Shown one piece after another: positions 19,193 to 30,709 of a DNA stretch of 64,000 bases (positions are counted from its first letter, which is position 1; every line of letters begins with the position of its first letter). The translations under genes and the position numbers were made by a program. The notes beneath the pieces are model-generated. The model was not told where the DNA came from. It did not search any database and saw only the letters and a list, made by a program, of their open reading frames with translations. Source of the DNA: Gnetum montanum (taxonomy: Eukaryota; Streptophyta; Gnetopsida; Gnetales; Gnetaceae); contig MNCI01014556.1 of the NCBI GenBank assembly GCA_015680685.1, positions 4,915-68,914 of the forward strand, written 5' to 3'.

Positions 19193-21115
19193 ATGTCTTC
19201 TTCTTCACACAAAATCACTTCACCACCTAGGACTAACACAAGAAGCTATCAACAACAAGATACACATGATGTTTATTTGCCAATTCCTCAACAGTTTCAT
19301 GTGGTATATATTCATCCTAATGAATATGTACCTGGCTTCATCTTTATTCTCTATCAAGAAGAATAACTACGTTGGCATGACTTAGAAGGTAACATAGTGT
19401 TACCTCCCGACCGTGCAGTCCCAAGTATGCTCCTTCGTGCTCTCACATGAATAGGCATGCAACACTTACATGCAAAGTACGTTGTGCAAGACTATGATTC
19501 GAGAGACTATCATCCCATAGAGGCACAATGCCAAAGGGATTTGCAACAAGAGAGACGCCATAAGTCTTGAAGAGGAAATGGTTAAAGGATGCCCCCATTG
19601 TTTTAAGAAAAATTGAAGGTGAACCTACTTCAGGTAGTCACCAACTTAATGATGTTCCTCCCCTTGACTTTGGCCAAGGGGTTGTGTATCAAATCCTTCA
19701 TTCCACTATTCACAACCTAGGTGCTGATACCAATGGATACAATGTGTCTAAGAAAGGAACAAGGATACATGACAAAGGTGGGTATTCTAATTGCAATCAC
19801 GATCAAGGTAGAGACCACCCAAGAGAAGGTAGTAGACACCATCATGGTGGTGGTTCTCCTTCTTCTTCATCTTCATCATCTTCTTCATCCTCTTCATCAA
19901 ATTCACAGATTATTGTAGCAAGTAGCTAAGGAAGAAGGTGAGCTCTGAAAGAGAGAGTGTATGAAAGAATATAACCAAGATCCTTCCCTCTAAAAGAAGG
20001 GAGTAAGATTTTGTGAAGATGAGGAAGAGTCTTCACTCGAAGAGATGGTGAATAGGAAAACCTTGCCTATTCAAAAGTTAGCATTACAAGTATCGGAAAA
20101 GTTAGATCAAATGTGGAACTCCCTGGATAGTAGGTTTCAAACTATTATCAAAGTAGTAGAGGAGTCTAGGGAGCAAGGTAGTGATCGTGACAAAAGAAAA
20201 GAGAGAGAAGTAGAAAATGCACATAACAAGGGTAAGGGTAAAGTTGCTATTATTGAAGAGGTTGTGAACTTAGATACACATGATGATAGTGGATGCAAGA
20301 TCTATCAATACGACCATCCTAGGGGATGTTGCCTTGTGATCTCACATCTGCAGGAATTTGGGGTGTATGCACTTAATCCATGTTTTAAAAAATGGCAAAC
20401 ATCCCAACGATTACCTTACCCCCAAGGTAACCCAAGGTAGTTCCACCAACCTTTAATGTATTATCCAAGTGGAACTCCACCACAACCAATTAAGCAACAT
20501 CAACAATGGCAACACCCAAAATCATGGAGAATGCCACCACCAAGGCAACAATATCCTTATTGGAAACCTGACCTATATGGATACTACGTGCAACAACCAA
20601 TCTCTCCACATGACTCTGTTGGTCATGTTACTCCCCAACCTCACTACCAAGCATGCAAGTACTATAGGAATCCCTCTCCCAGGGGAGATATTCCACAAGT
20701 GTACTATCCTTCCAATCTAGTTGGATCTCTCCCATCAATAGGTCCATTACCACCTGCTCTAGCAATGCAAGGTGAACTCCATACTCAACCACAACAACGC
20801 AATGCCACAAGGGTTGTTAATCCTGAACCTACTATTGGGTTTGAAAATCGAATGAAGAAAATACCTTTGTTCGAAACCAAGAATCTAACCAAGCCTTTGC
20901 AACCCCAAATGGCTGAGTCCTTGGATGCCTCTATATCAAATAAAGCTTCAAAGCCCCTTTCGAATCTAACACCACATTCAATGCATACGGTTATGTTAAC
21001 ACATCCTAAGCATGTCTTAACCACTACTAGGTTACCAGACATCAAGCTTCACTGGGTTATCAAGTGTCAGGTATATGTTCGAGATGTTCGTGCCTATGGT
21101 TCTTATAAACAATGA
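19193..21115 (+). pseudogene. gypsy gag pseudogene, unit 1 (middle deleted)
   Basis: The ATG at 19193 starts MSSSSHKITSPPRTNTRS; the frame then reads VYLPIPQQFHVVYIHPNEYV and on to a serine-rich tract coded by TCT/TCA repeats (19853-19905). There the sequence jumps to QIHRLL, which in unit 2 lies after the capsid core, so the NIPRFEGGY core is deleted. The C-terminal half (from about 20045) keeps the charged linker and a Pro/Gln/Tyr-rich tail ending RAYGSYKQ. Frame changes and stops break it. The organisation matches gypsy Gag, but no zinc knuckle is visible. Confidence 0.78.
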
Positions 21116-21336
21116 AAAGAGTTGTAAGCATAAAATGATACTAATAAAGGCTTTTCGAAGGATTAAAACATTAAAATATAAAATTTTTAAATGCTTAAGT
21201 AATTAAATCCAAATGCTTCAAGGAATGTTCAAAAAGCTCATCTTTATTGCCGGTCACACCAATGGGCTCAGGTACATTGGTACTCGAATAAAGAGTCATA
21301 CACCCTTGTGAATTCTACTGCGAGCACTTGGGAAAT

Positions 21337-22365
21337 ATTCTAACTTTTATCAAAACAAACTACAAGAAATTCACTACAACTAACTTAAAAGATGCCAAAA
21401 ATGAGGCGGGTGCACACATATTTATAGTGGAAGATAAACTTTATGTTAACAAGGTTGCATTAATGCATGGATAGATACATCGATGGGGTCACATCATCAT
21501 GCCCACGTCAATGGGGCTTCATTAACATGGCCTAGTCAATGTATCAACTGAACACTTCATCAATATCTAAAATAACAAAGGTATTAAATAATTGCCAAAC
21601 CCCTAAAATATATGGATTCTTAGATGCATAAGACATAACATCAAGTATAGGAAGAAGTTGACTCAAATTACCTATCAGTGTAACTGATCTTCTTTCAAGA
21701 ACTTCGTTTTGATGCTCATAAAAAATTTCTTAGTCATTTATCAATGGTTTGTAATAATCTTCCTTTTACAAAACTGATTTCATCAATTATTATATATCTT
21801 ACCTATAATAATCAATGTTGTATTTTCTTGAAATATGCATTGATGTTGTATAATATTCTAACTTTTATGGAAACAAACTACAAGAACTTTGCTACAACTA
21901 ACTTAAAAGATGCCATAAATGATGTAGGTGCACACATATTTATAGTGGAAGACAAACTTTGCGTTAACGAGATCACGTGAATGCATGGATGGATGCATCG
22001 ACGAGGTCACATCATCGTGGCCGCCTCAATGGGGCTCCGTTAACACGGCCTAGTCAATGTATCAACTGAACACTTCATCAACATCTAAAATAACAAAGGT
22101 ATTAAATGATTGCCAAACCCCTAAAATATCTAGATTCTTAGATGCATAAGACATAACATCAAGTATAAGAAGAAGCTGACCGAAATACTGATCTTCTTTC
22201 AAAAACTTCATTGTGATGCCCATAAAAAATTTCTTAGTCATTTATCAGTGCTTTGTAATAATCTTTCTTTTACAAAATTGGTTTCATCAATTATTATATA
22301 TCTTACCTATAATACTCAATGTTGTATTTCCTTGATATATGCATTTTCTATTAAAATCTTACCTA
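21337..22365 (+). repeat. 517-bp tandem duplication in segment G, unit 1
   Basis: ATTCTAACTTTTAT at 21337 starts a block that repeats at 21854. Both copies include TTAATGCATGGATAGATACA-like sequence, AACACTTCATCAA and ATTATTATATATCTTACC. Unit 2 has the same duplication (34188, 34703); units 3 and 4 have a single copy. Confidence 0.85.
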
Positions 22366-22382
22366 ACTTTCCCTTCTTCAAA

Positions 22383-22735
22383 TCGCACTATGAAAGAAGA
22401 GCACCGTGATTGGATAAAATAATGGTCATAGACATTTGGGTGAATTTTAGAATACTGCCTCTTCATTATTTCTAATCTGGATGGACGTGAAATAGTGGAA
22501 AGAAGATATGTGTTCCTCGGTTGCAGATGACTAGTGGCACAAGGGGTAACAAGAAAGAAGAGCACCATGATTGGATAAAATAATGGTCACAGATGTTTGG
22601 GTGAATTTTAGAATATGGCCTCTCCATTATTTTTAATCTGGATGCATTTGCAATAGTGGAATGAAGATATGTATTCCCGTTTTGCAGATGGCTAGTGGCA
22701 CAGGCAACAACAAACAACAATAGCATAGCACAACA
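22383..22735 (+). repeat. ~175-bp tandem duplication in segment G, unit 1
   Basis: AAGAAGAGCACCGTGATTGG with the following ~160 bases occurs twice (from 22393 and from 22556). The minus strand gives repeated SRLEIM and YSKIHPN frames. I recognise no function. Confidence 0.8.
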
Positions 22736-23009
22736 ATGGTAGCTAGATCAGTGCAGCTGTAAGATTGGATTGGCAATGCAACATCAACAACAAAATATGA
22801 AGTGCTGCAATCATGAAACTGTAAGGAAAAACTAACAAAAACAATGGTGCAGGAGCAACGTTGGTAGGAAACGATAGGAACAAGAATGAAAAGGGCAGTA
22901 AAAAATGGTAGCAGATCTCTTGACATTGAGTTAAAACCAAACACGTCAGGATGGCCATGATGGAATAGAACTATGCATGGATTGTGATTAAAGCCTCCTT
23001 GATGTTTTT

Positions 23010-23240
23010 AGAATGGAATGAGTATATATATTGTCCTGCCAAAACCATCTACTGCAAAATCTGCCATGCATGCATCCCTGGTGGACTGGGAAGTTGGTGT
23101 CTTCTGTGTGTACTACCAGAGATCGTTGAAGAAAGATTCCATCGATTACCCAGAACTGGCTGCCAACGTGCTAGTCGACATTAATTTTTCATAGAAACTT
23201 GCTCATACTGGACTGAACGTGTCAACAAGGACTTAGGATG
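23010..23240 (+). pseudogene. Segment A frame, unit 2
   Basis: Copy of the frame described at 35846-36079. Here one + frame reads CHACIPGGLGSWCLLCVLPE and another carries DSIDYPELAANVLVDIN, so at least one frame change separates them. Unidentified. Confidence 0.35.
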
Positions 23241-23327
23241 ACCAAAATGGCAAGGAGGGAAGACTTAGAACTTACCATTTCATGTGATGTTAATGACGTC
23301 GCAGCCAACAGAAATGAATCGAAATAA

Positions 23328-24330
23328 TTGGCCGTCTTAGTTGAGCGCTTCTTTGTGCAATCGGGAAACGTGTCCAAGCTCCAGGGGCTACATTTCACCT
23401 TCCTGAGGTGCTTGCAGGAGGGCACCCGAGTTAACCTGCCACGCTTCTTCCTCGAGGCCCTCCGCCTCCAGCGGCGGGGTCGCCGGTTGGGGCTTATCTT
23501 GGCCCTGTGGAGGGGGGCGGGGGAGCAGGGGGCGCCGGGCCCATCCTCTGCCCCAGCTAGGGGGCGTCGCATTGCCCCTCCCCCTACTTCCCCTCTTGCT
23601 TCCCCCCTTCCTCTACTCCTCGGCGGCTGGCTGCTCTCCACCTCTCTTGGGGCCGCCGCTCGCACCACAACTCTGCCCTCTCGCCCGACCCCCCCAGCAC
23701 CCCCCCGCACTGGGAGGTGCAGCTTTGGTGGACGGTTGCTACTGCCAGGGAGGCTGAACAACGATCATCGGAGGCTCAGTGGGCTGAGGCCCTGGCCAAG
23801 TGGCAGGCCGACCACGAAACCCAGCTCCAGGAGCAGGCGCAGCAGCTGAACAGGCAGCATACGCTTGCGATGGAGACCCTGCGTCCCCAGATCACAGATG
23901 AACTCCGGGACCGGATCAGGGAGGAGCTGCGGCAGGAGGAGGTGGACCGGCAGGCTCGGGAGGTGGCGGCCCTGGAGGAGCAGGAGCATCTGCAAGAGGA
24001 AGAGCTGCAACGGCAGCGGCAGCTCGACCGGGCGCATCAGCACAGCGCCCGCCAGTGGCTTAGGGGGGGGGCGCTGCCCGTATACCGTCCTTGGTATTAG
24101 CTGTGAGAGCTCCTGGGGGGAGCTCAGAAGGCACATCTGACGCACGTCCGCTAGACTCCACCCAGATGCGGGGGATTCGTTGCCGAACCGTCGCAGGCGC
24201 GAGGCTCTTCTGCAGGGGTTCTAGCAGGCCGCGAACTTCATCGACACGGAGGATCATCGGGCCACCCTGGACATGCTCCATGAGTTGGAGTTGCCTCGGT
24301 GTGCCTGCCACCAGCTACCGACCCACCCCT
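23328..24330 (+). pseudogene. Fragment of a GC-rich coiled-coil (gag-like or host) gene
   Basis: Three blocks in different + frames look coding. From 23328, LAVLVERFFVQSGNVSKLQG with HFTFLRCLQEG and RVNLPRFFLEALRLQ is helical, and its start is cut by the insertion edge (no ATG). From 23717 to 24100, AQWAEALAKWQADHETQLQE and DELRDRIREELRQEEVDRQA form a long Glu/Gln/Arg-rich coiled coil. From about 24150, RRRREALLQGF, then a TAG, then AANFIDTEDHRATLDMLHEL follows. The order (globular helical head, proline-rich stretch, coiled coil, helical tail) would suit a retroelement Gag or a plant-mobile-element protein. I cannot assign it. Frameshifts and a stop make it a pseudogene. Confidence 0.5.
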
Positions 24331-24438
24331 AGCCCTTCCCCTCTCTCCCTTGTTCCCGTCCCTTCCTTGTTGGGTTTGTCATGGGTGTGGGGTGTGCCCC
24401 CCTCCATGTGTTTTTTGCACTTGCCTTTGGGCTGGGGG
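23330..24438 (+). other. GC-rich insertion replacing segment B, unit 2
   Basis: A sharp change in base composition: runs such as GGAGGGGGGCGGGGGAGCAG stand in otherwise AT-rich DNA. The left join follows AATCGAAATAATT (shared with other units up to there). The right join is at GGGGGGCAGAAACATACGCC, where the shared sequence resumes. The segment of the other units between those points (equivalent to about 12918-14030) is absent, so this is replacement rather than simple insertion. No target duplication or terminal inverted repeat is visible. Confidence 0.85.
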
Positions 24439-24440
24439 GC

Positions 24441-24566
24441 AGAAACATACGCCTGCAGAACATGGTTGAGAAATTGTATGCCCTGTACGGTGGTCATGGC
24501 ATCAGTACTATGCAGCGGCGAGGATCCTTAGCATCTCACCGAAATCATGGCATCCCTGATAACTGA
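24441..24566 (+). other. Segment C short open frame, unit 2
   Basis: GGRNIRLQNMVEKLYALYGG then HGISTMQRRG in the + direction; the minus direction also reads open (MQFLNHVLQAYVSAPQPKG). The + frame recurs in units 3 (37211-37411) and 4 (47385-47585). Neither direction matches a family I know. Confidence 0.35.
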
Positions 24567-24877
24567 TCCATGGTTTTAGTTTATAATTTCTCCCCTTGGT
24601 CAAAGACTCTGCTCCAACCCAAACCTGTTCTTGTTTTTTTGTCATAGTAGCTCTCAGCGGTCCCAGTTTCTGGCTTTTGCTGGGCATCAACCAGAAATGC
24701 AGATAGGTAGCAATTTTAGTTTTCTAACAATGTTTGAAATATGCATCTAGTTATTATTATGGATGATGATGATGGCATGGAGATGAAAAGATGCATGCTT
24801 ACCATGCAGGGTAACTAGTCCTTGTCAATCTACAACATCTAAACTTGCCTGGAAACTGAAATGACAATGCACTATAG

Positions 24878-25060
24878 TTGTTGATACATAAATTTTGGCC
24901 ACACAACCACTAGAAAAACCAAAAATGATTTAAGGAAACTATTTCCTAATGTGCCTCCTATGTGTATGAAAACCCGAAGAATAGTCTCAGCTAAAAAAGG
25001 GCTAAATGGCAAGAGAAGAGAGAAGAGACTAAATGAAAAGGCCCGCTGATGCATCTTTGA
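24878..25060 (-). repeat. Inverted LTR end fragment, unit 2
   Basis: Read on the minus strand it runs AGCCCTTTTTTAGCTGAGAC, ATTCTTCGGGTTTTCATACA, TTTTTCTAGTGG and ends AAATTTATGTATCAACAA. This is the 3' end of the same LTR type as 9261-11252 and 27087-28822 but in opposite orientation. It lies about 2 kb from the forward solo LTR of the same unit, with the ABCG fragment between them. Confidence 0.75.
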
Positions 25061-25384
25061 CAAATAGATGAAACAATATATGATTTAACATGATAGTTTT
25101 ATTGATCATGACATTGTGCAATAGCATGGGCGAGGTTTTCCATAACAATAGTATGAGTGGAATTTCTGTAGTATATGTAAAAGTGTGAAACTACATGAAG
25201 CAGCAGTGACATAACGCACGAACAAATCAAAAATAAAAAGAAATAATACATGCAATCAAAAATAACTAAATCTCAAGACATTGTTGAAGCTAACATAGCA
25301 ATGTTGGGAGGTGCCATTTGTATTCGTGTAAAATCTGAAAATTTTTCGGGGTTTTGAGAGTAGTGATCGCTTCCCGTAGAGGAG

Positions 25385-26955
25385 TTGCTTTGACCAACAG
25401 CATAGGTGGCTGTGATAGGACACCCTCAGGTTCTCTTTATGTCTTATAACTAGGAAAAAGAAGAGATGGTACAAGATTTCCATGAGTAGGATTATACACA
25501 TATCCCACCATTTAGAGAAGTTTGACTAGTTCGTATAAATGTATCTCACTGTGTCTCCTCGTGATTCTGGGTGTTCCTGCCCCTGTATCAAACTCCAAGT
25601 CCAATAGGTCACTTTTGAACTCCCCCTGTTGGAAATTATTGTTAATACATATCTTGATAATGCAAAAATGAAAAATTATCGTTAATGTTCATGCCAAATA
25701 TACTGCAAAAGCTAACCTGTATGGCCAAGTGTAGAAGGATACATATGACATGGGATATTGCCATACCACCTTTGGAAGTTTGGGGATCCTTCAGAAGAAT
25801 CCAGAGGACAACATGCACAGTGCTTGGAAAACGACTTGGCACAGCATGAAAAATCAGAAGATAAAATTGAATAGCATATGAAAATTGAAAGATTAGGACC
25901 ATGTCCACAACAAAAATAAAGCCTCTTCCAACTTCTACTTTAAAAGGAGGATTGTTGAAATTTTACCAAAATTCTAGCACCTGAGATTATTCCCACGAGA
26001 AAAGTGGGCACAATAGCTGCAACAGGCATCATCATACTTTCAACCACAGCCTTGAAGAGATAAAGATTCAACATAAAGAATAAGAAGTGGTCGAATCTTG
26101 GGTTCATTCTAGTCATATAGTATGCAATGGTCCCTGNATGAAGAGATATAGATTCAACATAAAGAATAAGAAGTGGTCGAATCCTGGGTTCATTCCAGTC
26201 ATATAGTATGCAATGGTCCCTGATATGATTGCTATCAGAACAAGAAAGGGATGTGCAGATAGAGGGTTGGCAATCACAAAGGCCATCAAACTATAGTCTC
26301 CATTCTTTCTTTCCCTCTAGAAAACCTGTGCATGGCATATGGATCACCAAGTTTGCTATGAAAAATTTGGCTTGTTTTCAGAAAAATCCAATTCTGAACC
26401 TTCATGTCCTCCACAAATGAAAGAAAACCACCTATGCATAAGAATACCAGGAACCCAAATACATAACTTATGTAGTTGCTTTTGGCATGCCAAATTGTAG
26501 ATACCCTCAATTACAGTGTTCCGAGAAAAAAGCTAATATCTAATTTGAAAAAAATTCTAAAATAGAAATGATTGGATCTGAATTTTGTGCATTCGGTCTC
26601 AAGGTGTCAATTCTTAGCACGGACTATATAAAGCAACTTCTCTAAATTTAGTAAATGTCACTTGTTGGAAGGAAAAAATTAAAACGAAATAAACTAATGA
26701 TTACCTTGACATCATCATAACTTGTTCCAAGACTAAAAAAATTTTTCAAAGGAAAATGGTTACTGCAATGTAAATTGACACTCTCAGCCAATAGTATCCT
26801 AGGTCTCTGTACATGTTTAGCAAAGACCTCTTTGTAAGTGTGCAGATTTGCATAACTAGGCTCTGCATAACCACTCATTCCATGTAGAATCAGATAATTC
26901 AACTTGCTTTTGTTGATGGTGGTAACATTGAGATTCTTTCATGATACCCAAATTG
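25385..26955 (-). pseudogene. ABCG (WBC-type) half-transporter pseudogene, unit 2
   Basis: Exon pieces in order on the minus strand: N-terminal TTINKSKLNYLILHGMSGYA (about 26955-26862); membrane-domain start YVFGFLVFLCIGGFLSFVED (26510-26395); RERKNGDYSLMAFVIANPLS to GIISGARIL (about 26325-25975) with transmembrane segments; SGFF-IPKLPKVVWQYPMSYVSF (about 25835-25740); and a C-terminal SNFSKWWDMCIILLMEILYH (about 25520-25430). These follow plant ABCG11-like exporters, which move cutin and wax precursors through the plasma membrane. The nucleotide-binding domain (Walker A, signature, Walker B) between the first two pieces is missing, and frames shift between pieces. An N at 26137 duplicates ~84 bases inside it. 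Confidence 0.85.
26053..26222 (+). other. Assembly join with duplicated flanks (N at 26137)
   Basis: The ~84 bases before the N (AAGATTCAACATAAAGAATA to GCAATGGTCCCTG) are repeated after it with few changes. The other units have one copy, so this is most likely two contig ends that overlap but were not merged. Confidence 0.75.
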
Positions 26956-27086
26956 GAGTATTGGACATCTTTGCTACCACTGTCTAAACCTCCAAGCTTC
27001 TGATTTACAAGATAGAAGCATGTTCTAAACTAAGAATACATTCACTTGCATTCTAATCTACATAGCTTAAAAAATAATTTTGTACG

Positions 27087-28822
27087 TGTTGATGCCAACA
27101 TCGTCCATTCTAAGCATGGGGCCATGATCAACAAGCCTAATCCCTTGGCACCAAGCATAAATAAAGTTAATTTTTAAAAGTATGTCTTGGGGCGCAATTT
27201 ATAATGGCAAGCTTGTGGTAGTAGTTACACTATCATGCCATGATGGCAGGAATGTAATGACCCAGGTGGTGCAAAGGTGGCATAATCGATGATGGTGATG
27301 CCAAGATTTACATGTGTTATGCAGAGATGTAGGATGTGGTCGTAACCAATGGTGGACATGGTGGAGAACATGGTGACAGTGGCAAGAGCTACGAAGGTTG
27401 TGGACAAAGTGGGACATGGTGCCAGTTATGTCGAGTGAGTGGTGATAACTGTTGGCATGGAAGTACAATTGAAGTAACCAACGGTGGGTGGTAACCATAA
27501 CTGATGTGGTACATGGGCATTTAAAATCACCAAACAAGTTTCTATAAATGGAAAAACATTGGGCCTAGCCTGTCTCTCAGATTGGAGGCTAGCCTCCCTC
27601 TCATCGGGGCCAACCTGTCTCTCACATTGGGGGCTACCCTCTCTCTCATCGGGGCCAAGCACTCTTTCACATTGGGGGCCAACCTCTCTATCATCGAGGC
27701 CAACATCTATTTCATGAAGTTTAGCCTCTTTCTCACATTTGGGGCTAGCCTCTCTCTTATCAAGGACAACCTCTCTCTCGCATTGGAGCGAACCTCTCTC
27801 TCTCATCAGTGCTAGCCTCTCTCTCACATTGGGAGCCAACATCTCTCTCATCGAGGTCCATCCTCTCCTCTCTCAATGGCACGTGTGGTAGATAGAATGT
27901 CATGCACACCAAGAGACAGAGGTTGCGAATGATGTGTCTGCATCATGTAGAGTGGATAGCAGTGATAGCTCTCTCTCTCTCTCCTCACTTCCCTAGCAAA
28001 TGACGATGGATATAACTAGGAACTGCAATGGTGATAGCAGCATGTAATGATGTAGGCGACGTAGTCAATAGTGGAGTAGATCTATCTTCTTTCTATCTTT
28101 GACAATAGTAGTATACACGTTAGGCGACTACACAATGTGCATCAAGAGCTTCTAATGGAAACAACGTTGTAGGTGTCAAAACTAGTGGGGAAAGTGAGAT
28201 TTTGTTTTTCCTCCCTCCCAACGGTAATCAACAACTGATGTAGACAATGCTTTGGAAACAACAGCGCACACTCCAAGCTCTTGTGCTATTGACGTCAGCA
28301 ATGGCATAGGTAGTCTCTCATCCACCAACAATGGCCAAGGGTGCTAGTGTTCTTGCAACGAGAATAACCTCTCTCTACCTCTTGAGAATGACAACATGCA
28401 TAGATAGTGGCAGATAGGATTGCAGTAGTAGATGCATCAACTATTTGGTTAGCAATGGTGGAACAAATCTCTCTCTCCCTCCCTCTCTAATGGTAATTGA
28501 GGTCTTCCTGCCTGGCAATGGGCACTACTAGCAATGATAGATCGAGAGCAATAGTAGGGATCATGGAAAAGTTTTAATTTTTCTAGTTACCTACTATATT
28601 TTCATGAAGTCTTAAAATTCAAGACAATTATCTAATTCAAATTCTTTGATTTTTTTTTTTGTTTTCTTTCCTTTTTGAACATCACATAGCCCAATTCAGT
28701 TGAGATTATTCATGGGTTTCCGTATCCATACCCATACAAAAGGTACCCTAGGAAATAATCTCCTCAAATGAGTTGTTCTTCTTGATTTTTTGGTGTTGAT
28801 GCGTCCAAAATTTATGCATCAA
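27087..28822 (+). repeat. Solo LTR in unit 2
   Basis: TGTTGATGCCAACATCGTCC to TTTATGCATCAA, flanked by GTACG (27082-27086) and CTATA (28823-28827). It carries the minisatellite at about 27565-27860. About 130 bases found in the other copies near the AGATCTCTCTCTCCCCTCAC block are missing here (28080-28085). Confidence 0.85.
27560..27865 (+). repeat. 45-bp minisatellite in solo LTR, unit 2
   Basis: Same family as in unit 1 (15345) with an extra partial copy, giving a 141-codon minus-strand frame (27426-27851) with the CEREVVLDKREASPK-type repeat. Not a gene. Confidence 0.8.
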
Positions 28823-28827
28823 CTATA

Positions 28828-30700
28828 GTCCTCCAATATTGAGGTCAAAATAAGTAAGGCCTTAACCGATAATGTGTTTTTGTATTTAAAGATTAATTTC
28901 ATTGACTCAAATTTCGTAGGCTCTTCACATTTAATGTCATCAGGCCATGCCAGGTGGCCAAGTACCCTTTAAAGAAAAAGGTTGTGTCTACAAGCTTTCA
29001 AGATTTTTGGCTTTGCAGGGCACTCATAAGCAACCAAGTGGCAAACATTTTTCGAAGCCTGAATTCCTAATAATCATGCCACGCCAGTGATGCCACATGC
29101 TTAGTTTGTGGAAAAGCCAACGCAGATCTGAATAGGACTATGCAATATGAAATTTTCTAGCTCATATCTTAGGGGAAAATTAATGTTTTTCATTGAAGCA
29201 AGTAAATACACTACGTAATGACAAATCAATACAAATGTGGGATTCACATATCCTATGTTGTAATTTGTACACTACCTAATATGAAATTTTCCTTGCTATT
29301 CATCCTTGAATTTCTGGGACTTTACGCAAGCTGGAGCTTAGTGTATAGTAATATTATAATCATGATTTTCCTACCCAAGACTTTTCATGTGGTATGCATG
29401 GTGCAACTTCTGTTAATTCACATATCCATGTGAACTGTACAATGGTAAGGAAACAAAGGTTGCTAACATAAACCATTGATGGTGTAATTGAAGGAAAGTT
29501 GGAGTTGGTAAGACAACCCATGTGAGGAAATTTAGGTAGGTAGCACAACCATTTCTCACACAACTCATAATAAGAGCATCTCATCATAAGGATTTAAAAA
29601 GAGACACGTAATAGTTAATTCATGTGATCATGTCTCCCAGAAACACCGTTCTGCCTTGAGCTCTCTTTTTGAAGCCAAGTCAGTTGACTATGTTCATCTT
29701 ATAATCATTCATGTATGCTTCAAGGAATCCCTCAAAGAAAACCATATGATACTAACGATACCAAGATAAACTGTGTAGTCAATAACAATAGTCGCAATGT
29801 TAGTGTTTGTGCTTTTGTGATTCCCTTCGCTTGTTAAAAAAAGGAAATCTTTGCAATTGAAACAAATTTGGTTTAAATATGTATACTTAGGGTTTTTAGA
29901 AATATTAACAATTTTTTTTGTTATATTTATATGGGTTTTGCAATCTTGCACTTTTGATTTAGCAATAAAATATGATATTTTCTCATTTTATTATTATTTT
30001 AGTACTTTAGCATGAGACTTAATAATTGTTGCATCTATACTTTTCTTTTAATGAGTCTCACCACCTTATATTTGTGGTTAATATGAGATTTTATGTTTCT
30101 TTGTATTTTGATTATCATCTTATGATGTTAACTTTGTTGTCTCTAGATAAGGACAGGATGACTGGATGTGGGCCCTACTAAATATGATGTTTATCTTTAT
30201 CTTCAATTTGTTACATTTAATAAGTCTCGAGTTAGAACTTTCTAGAAGTCATGTACGAGAATGGGTAATTTGGCTTTATTAGCAGCTTATAGGTTTCTGT
30301 CTTAACCATCATTTTTCATCCATGTCTTCTACTATCTTAAGTTTATTGGTGCTTTATGCTTAGGATCTCAAGAAACTTGCTTGTCAATAGGGAATATCTT
30401 GGTGATTGAGGACAATAGTAAATATGTTCTTTATTTCATATTTCTTCTTAGCTTTAGGGCTAATTTTTCTTGTTGATGGATTTTCTAAGTCTTATGGTTG
30501 CTAAAGTTGCCTTAGCTTCAAATCCTGGAGAATAGTGGCTAATTAAGATATGGTAGAAGTTGCAGAAGACATAAGCAACGTCACCTCAATAGTAGCAAAT
30601 AGTCTTAACATGGTATGGGATATGTACAAGGTTAAATAGCAAATTAGCAATGCCTGATTTCAACATGGTATAAGACACAGGTGAAGCTAAATTAGTGATG
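28828..30700 (+). other. Segments E and F, unit 2, unassigned
   Basis: Full-length version of the region between the solo LTR and the promoter. It contains the ~300 bases (about 29965-30270) that are absent at the N of unit 1, including TTTAATGAGTCTCACCACC. Short frames on both strands carry stops, and I see no family. Confidence 0.45.
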
Positions 30701-30709
30701 AACCATGAT

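Larger units (their letters stand above)
12487..22903 (+). repeat. Tandem array unit 1 (10.4 kb)
   Basis: Homology with the other units starts at 12487 (ACGGCAGCAACAACAATGA) and passes the shared marker CAGATCTCTTGACG at 12529. Layout: segment A 12640-12835; 12836-13620 unassigned; B 13634-13900; C/D 13960-14225; then a join that skips the part present in unit 2 at about 24715-26458, so the ABCG membrane exons are lost; ABCG N-terminal exon 14641-14735; solo LTR 14870-16663; segment E 16669-17805; N at 17806, where about 300 bases seen in units 2, 3 and 5 are missing; segment F to 18260; promoter and gag 18265-21115, gag lacking its middle; segment G 21116-22903 with a 517-bp tandem duplication. 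Confidence 0.92.

Noticed and set aside
19853-19905. Poly-serine protein segment as a separate gene
   Set aside because: It is a trinucleotide repeat (TCT/TCA) inside the gag linker and is shared by the gag copies.
23222-24145. Minus-strand frames of 179 and 126 codons over the GC-rich segment
   Set aside because: High GC makes stops rare in all frames. The + strand frames have the better helical and coiled-coil pattern, and the minus products are Pro/Arg/Ala-rich noise.
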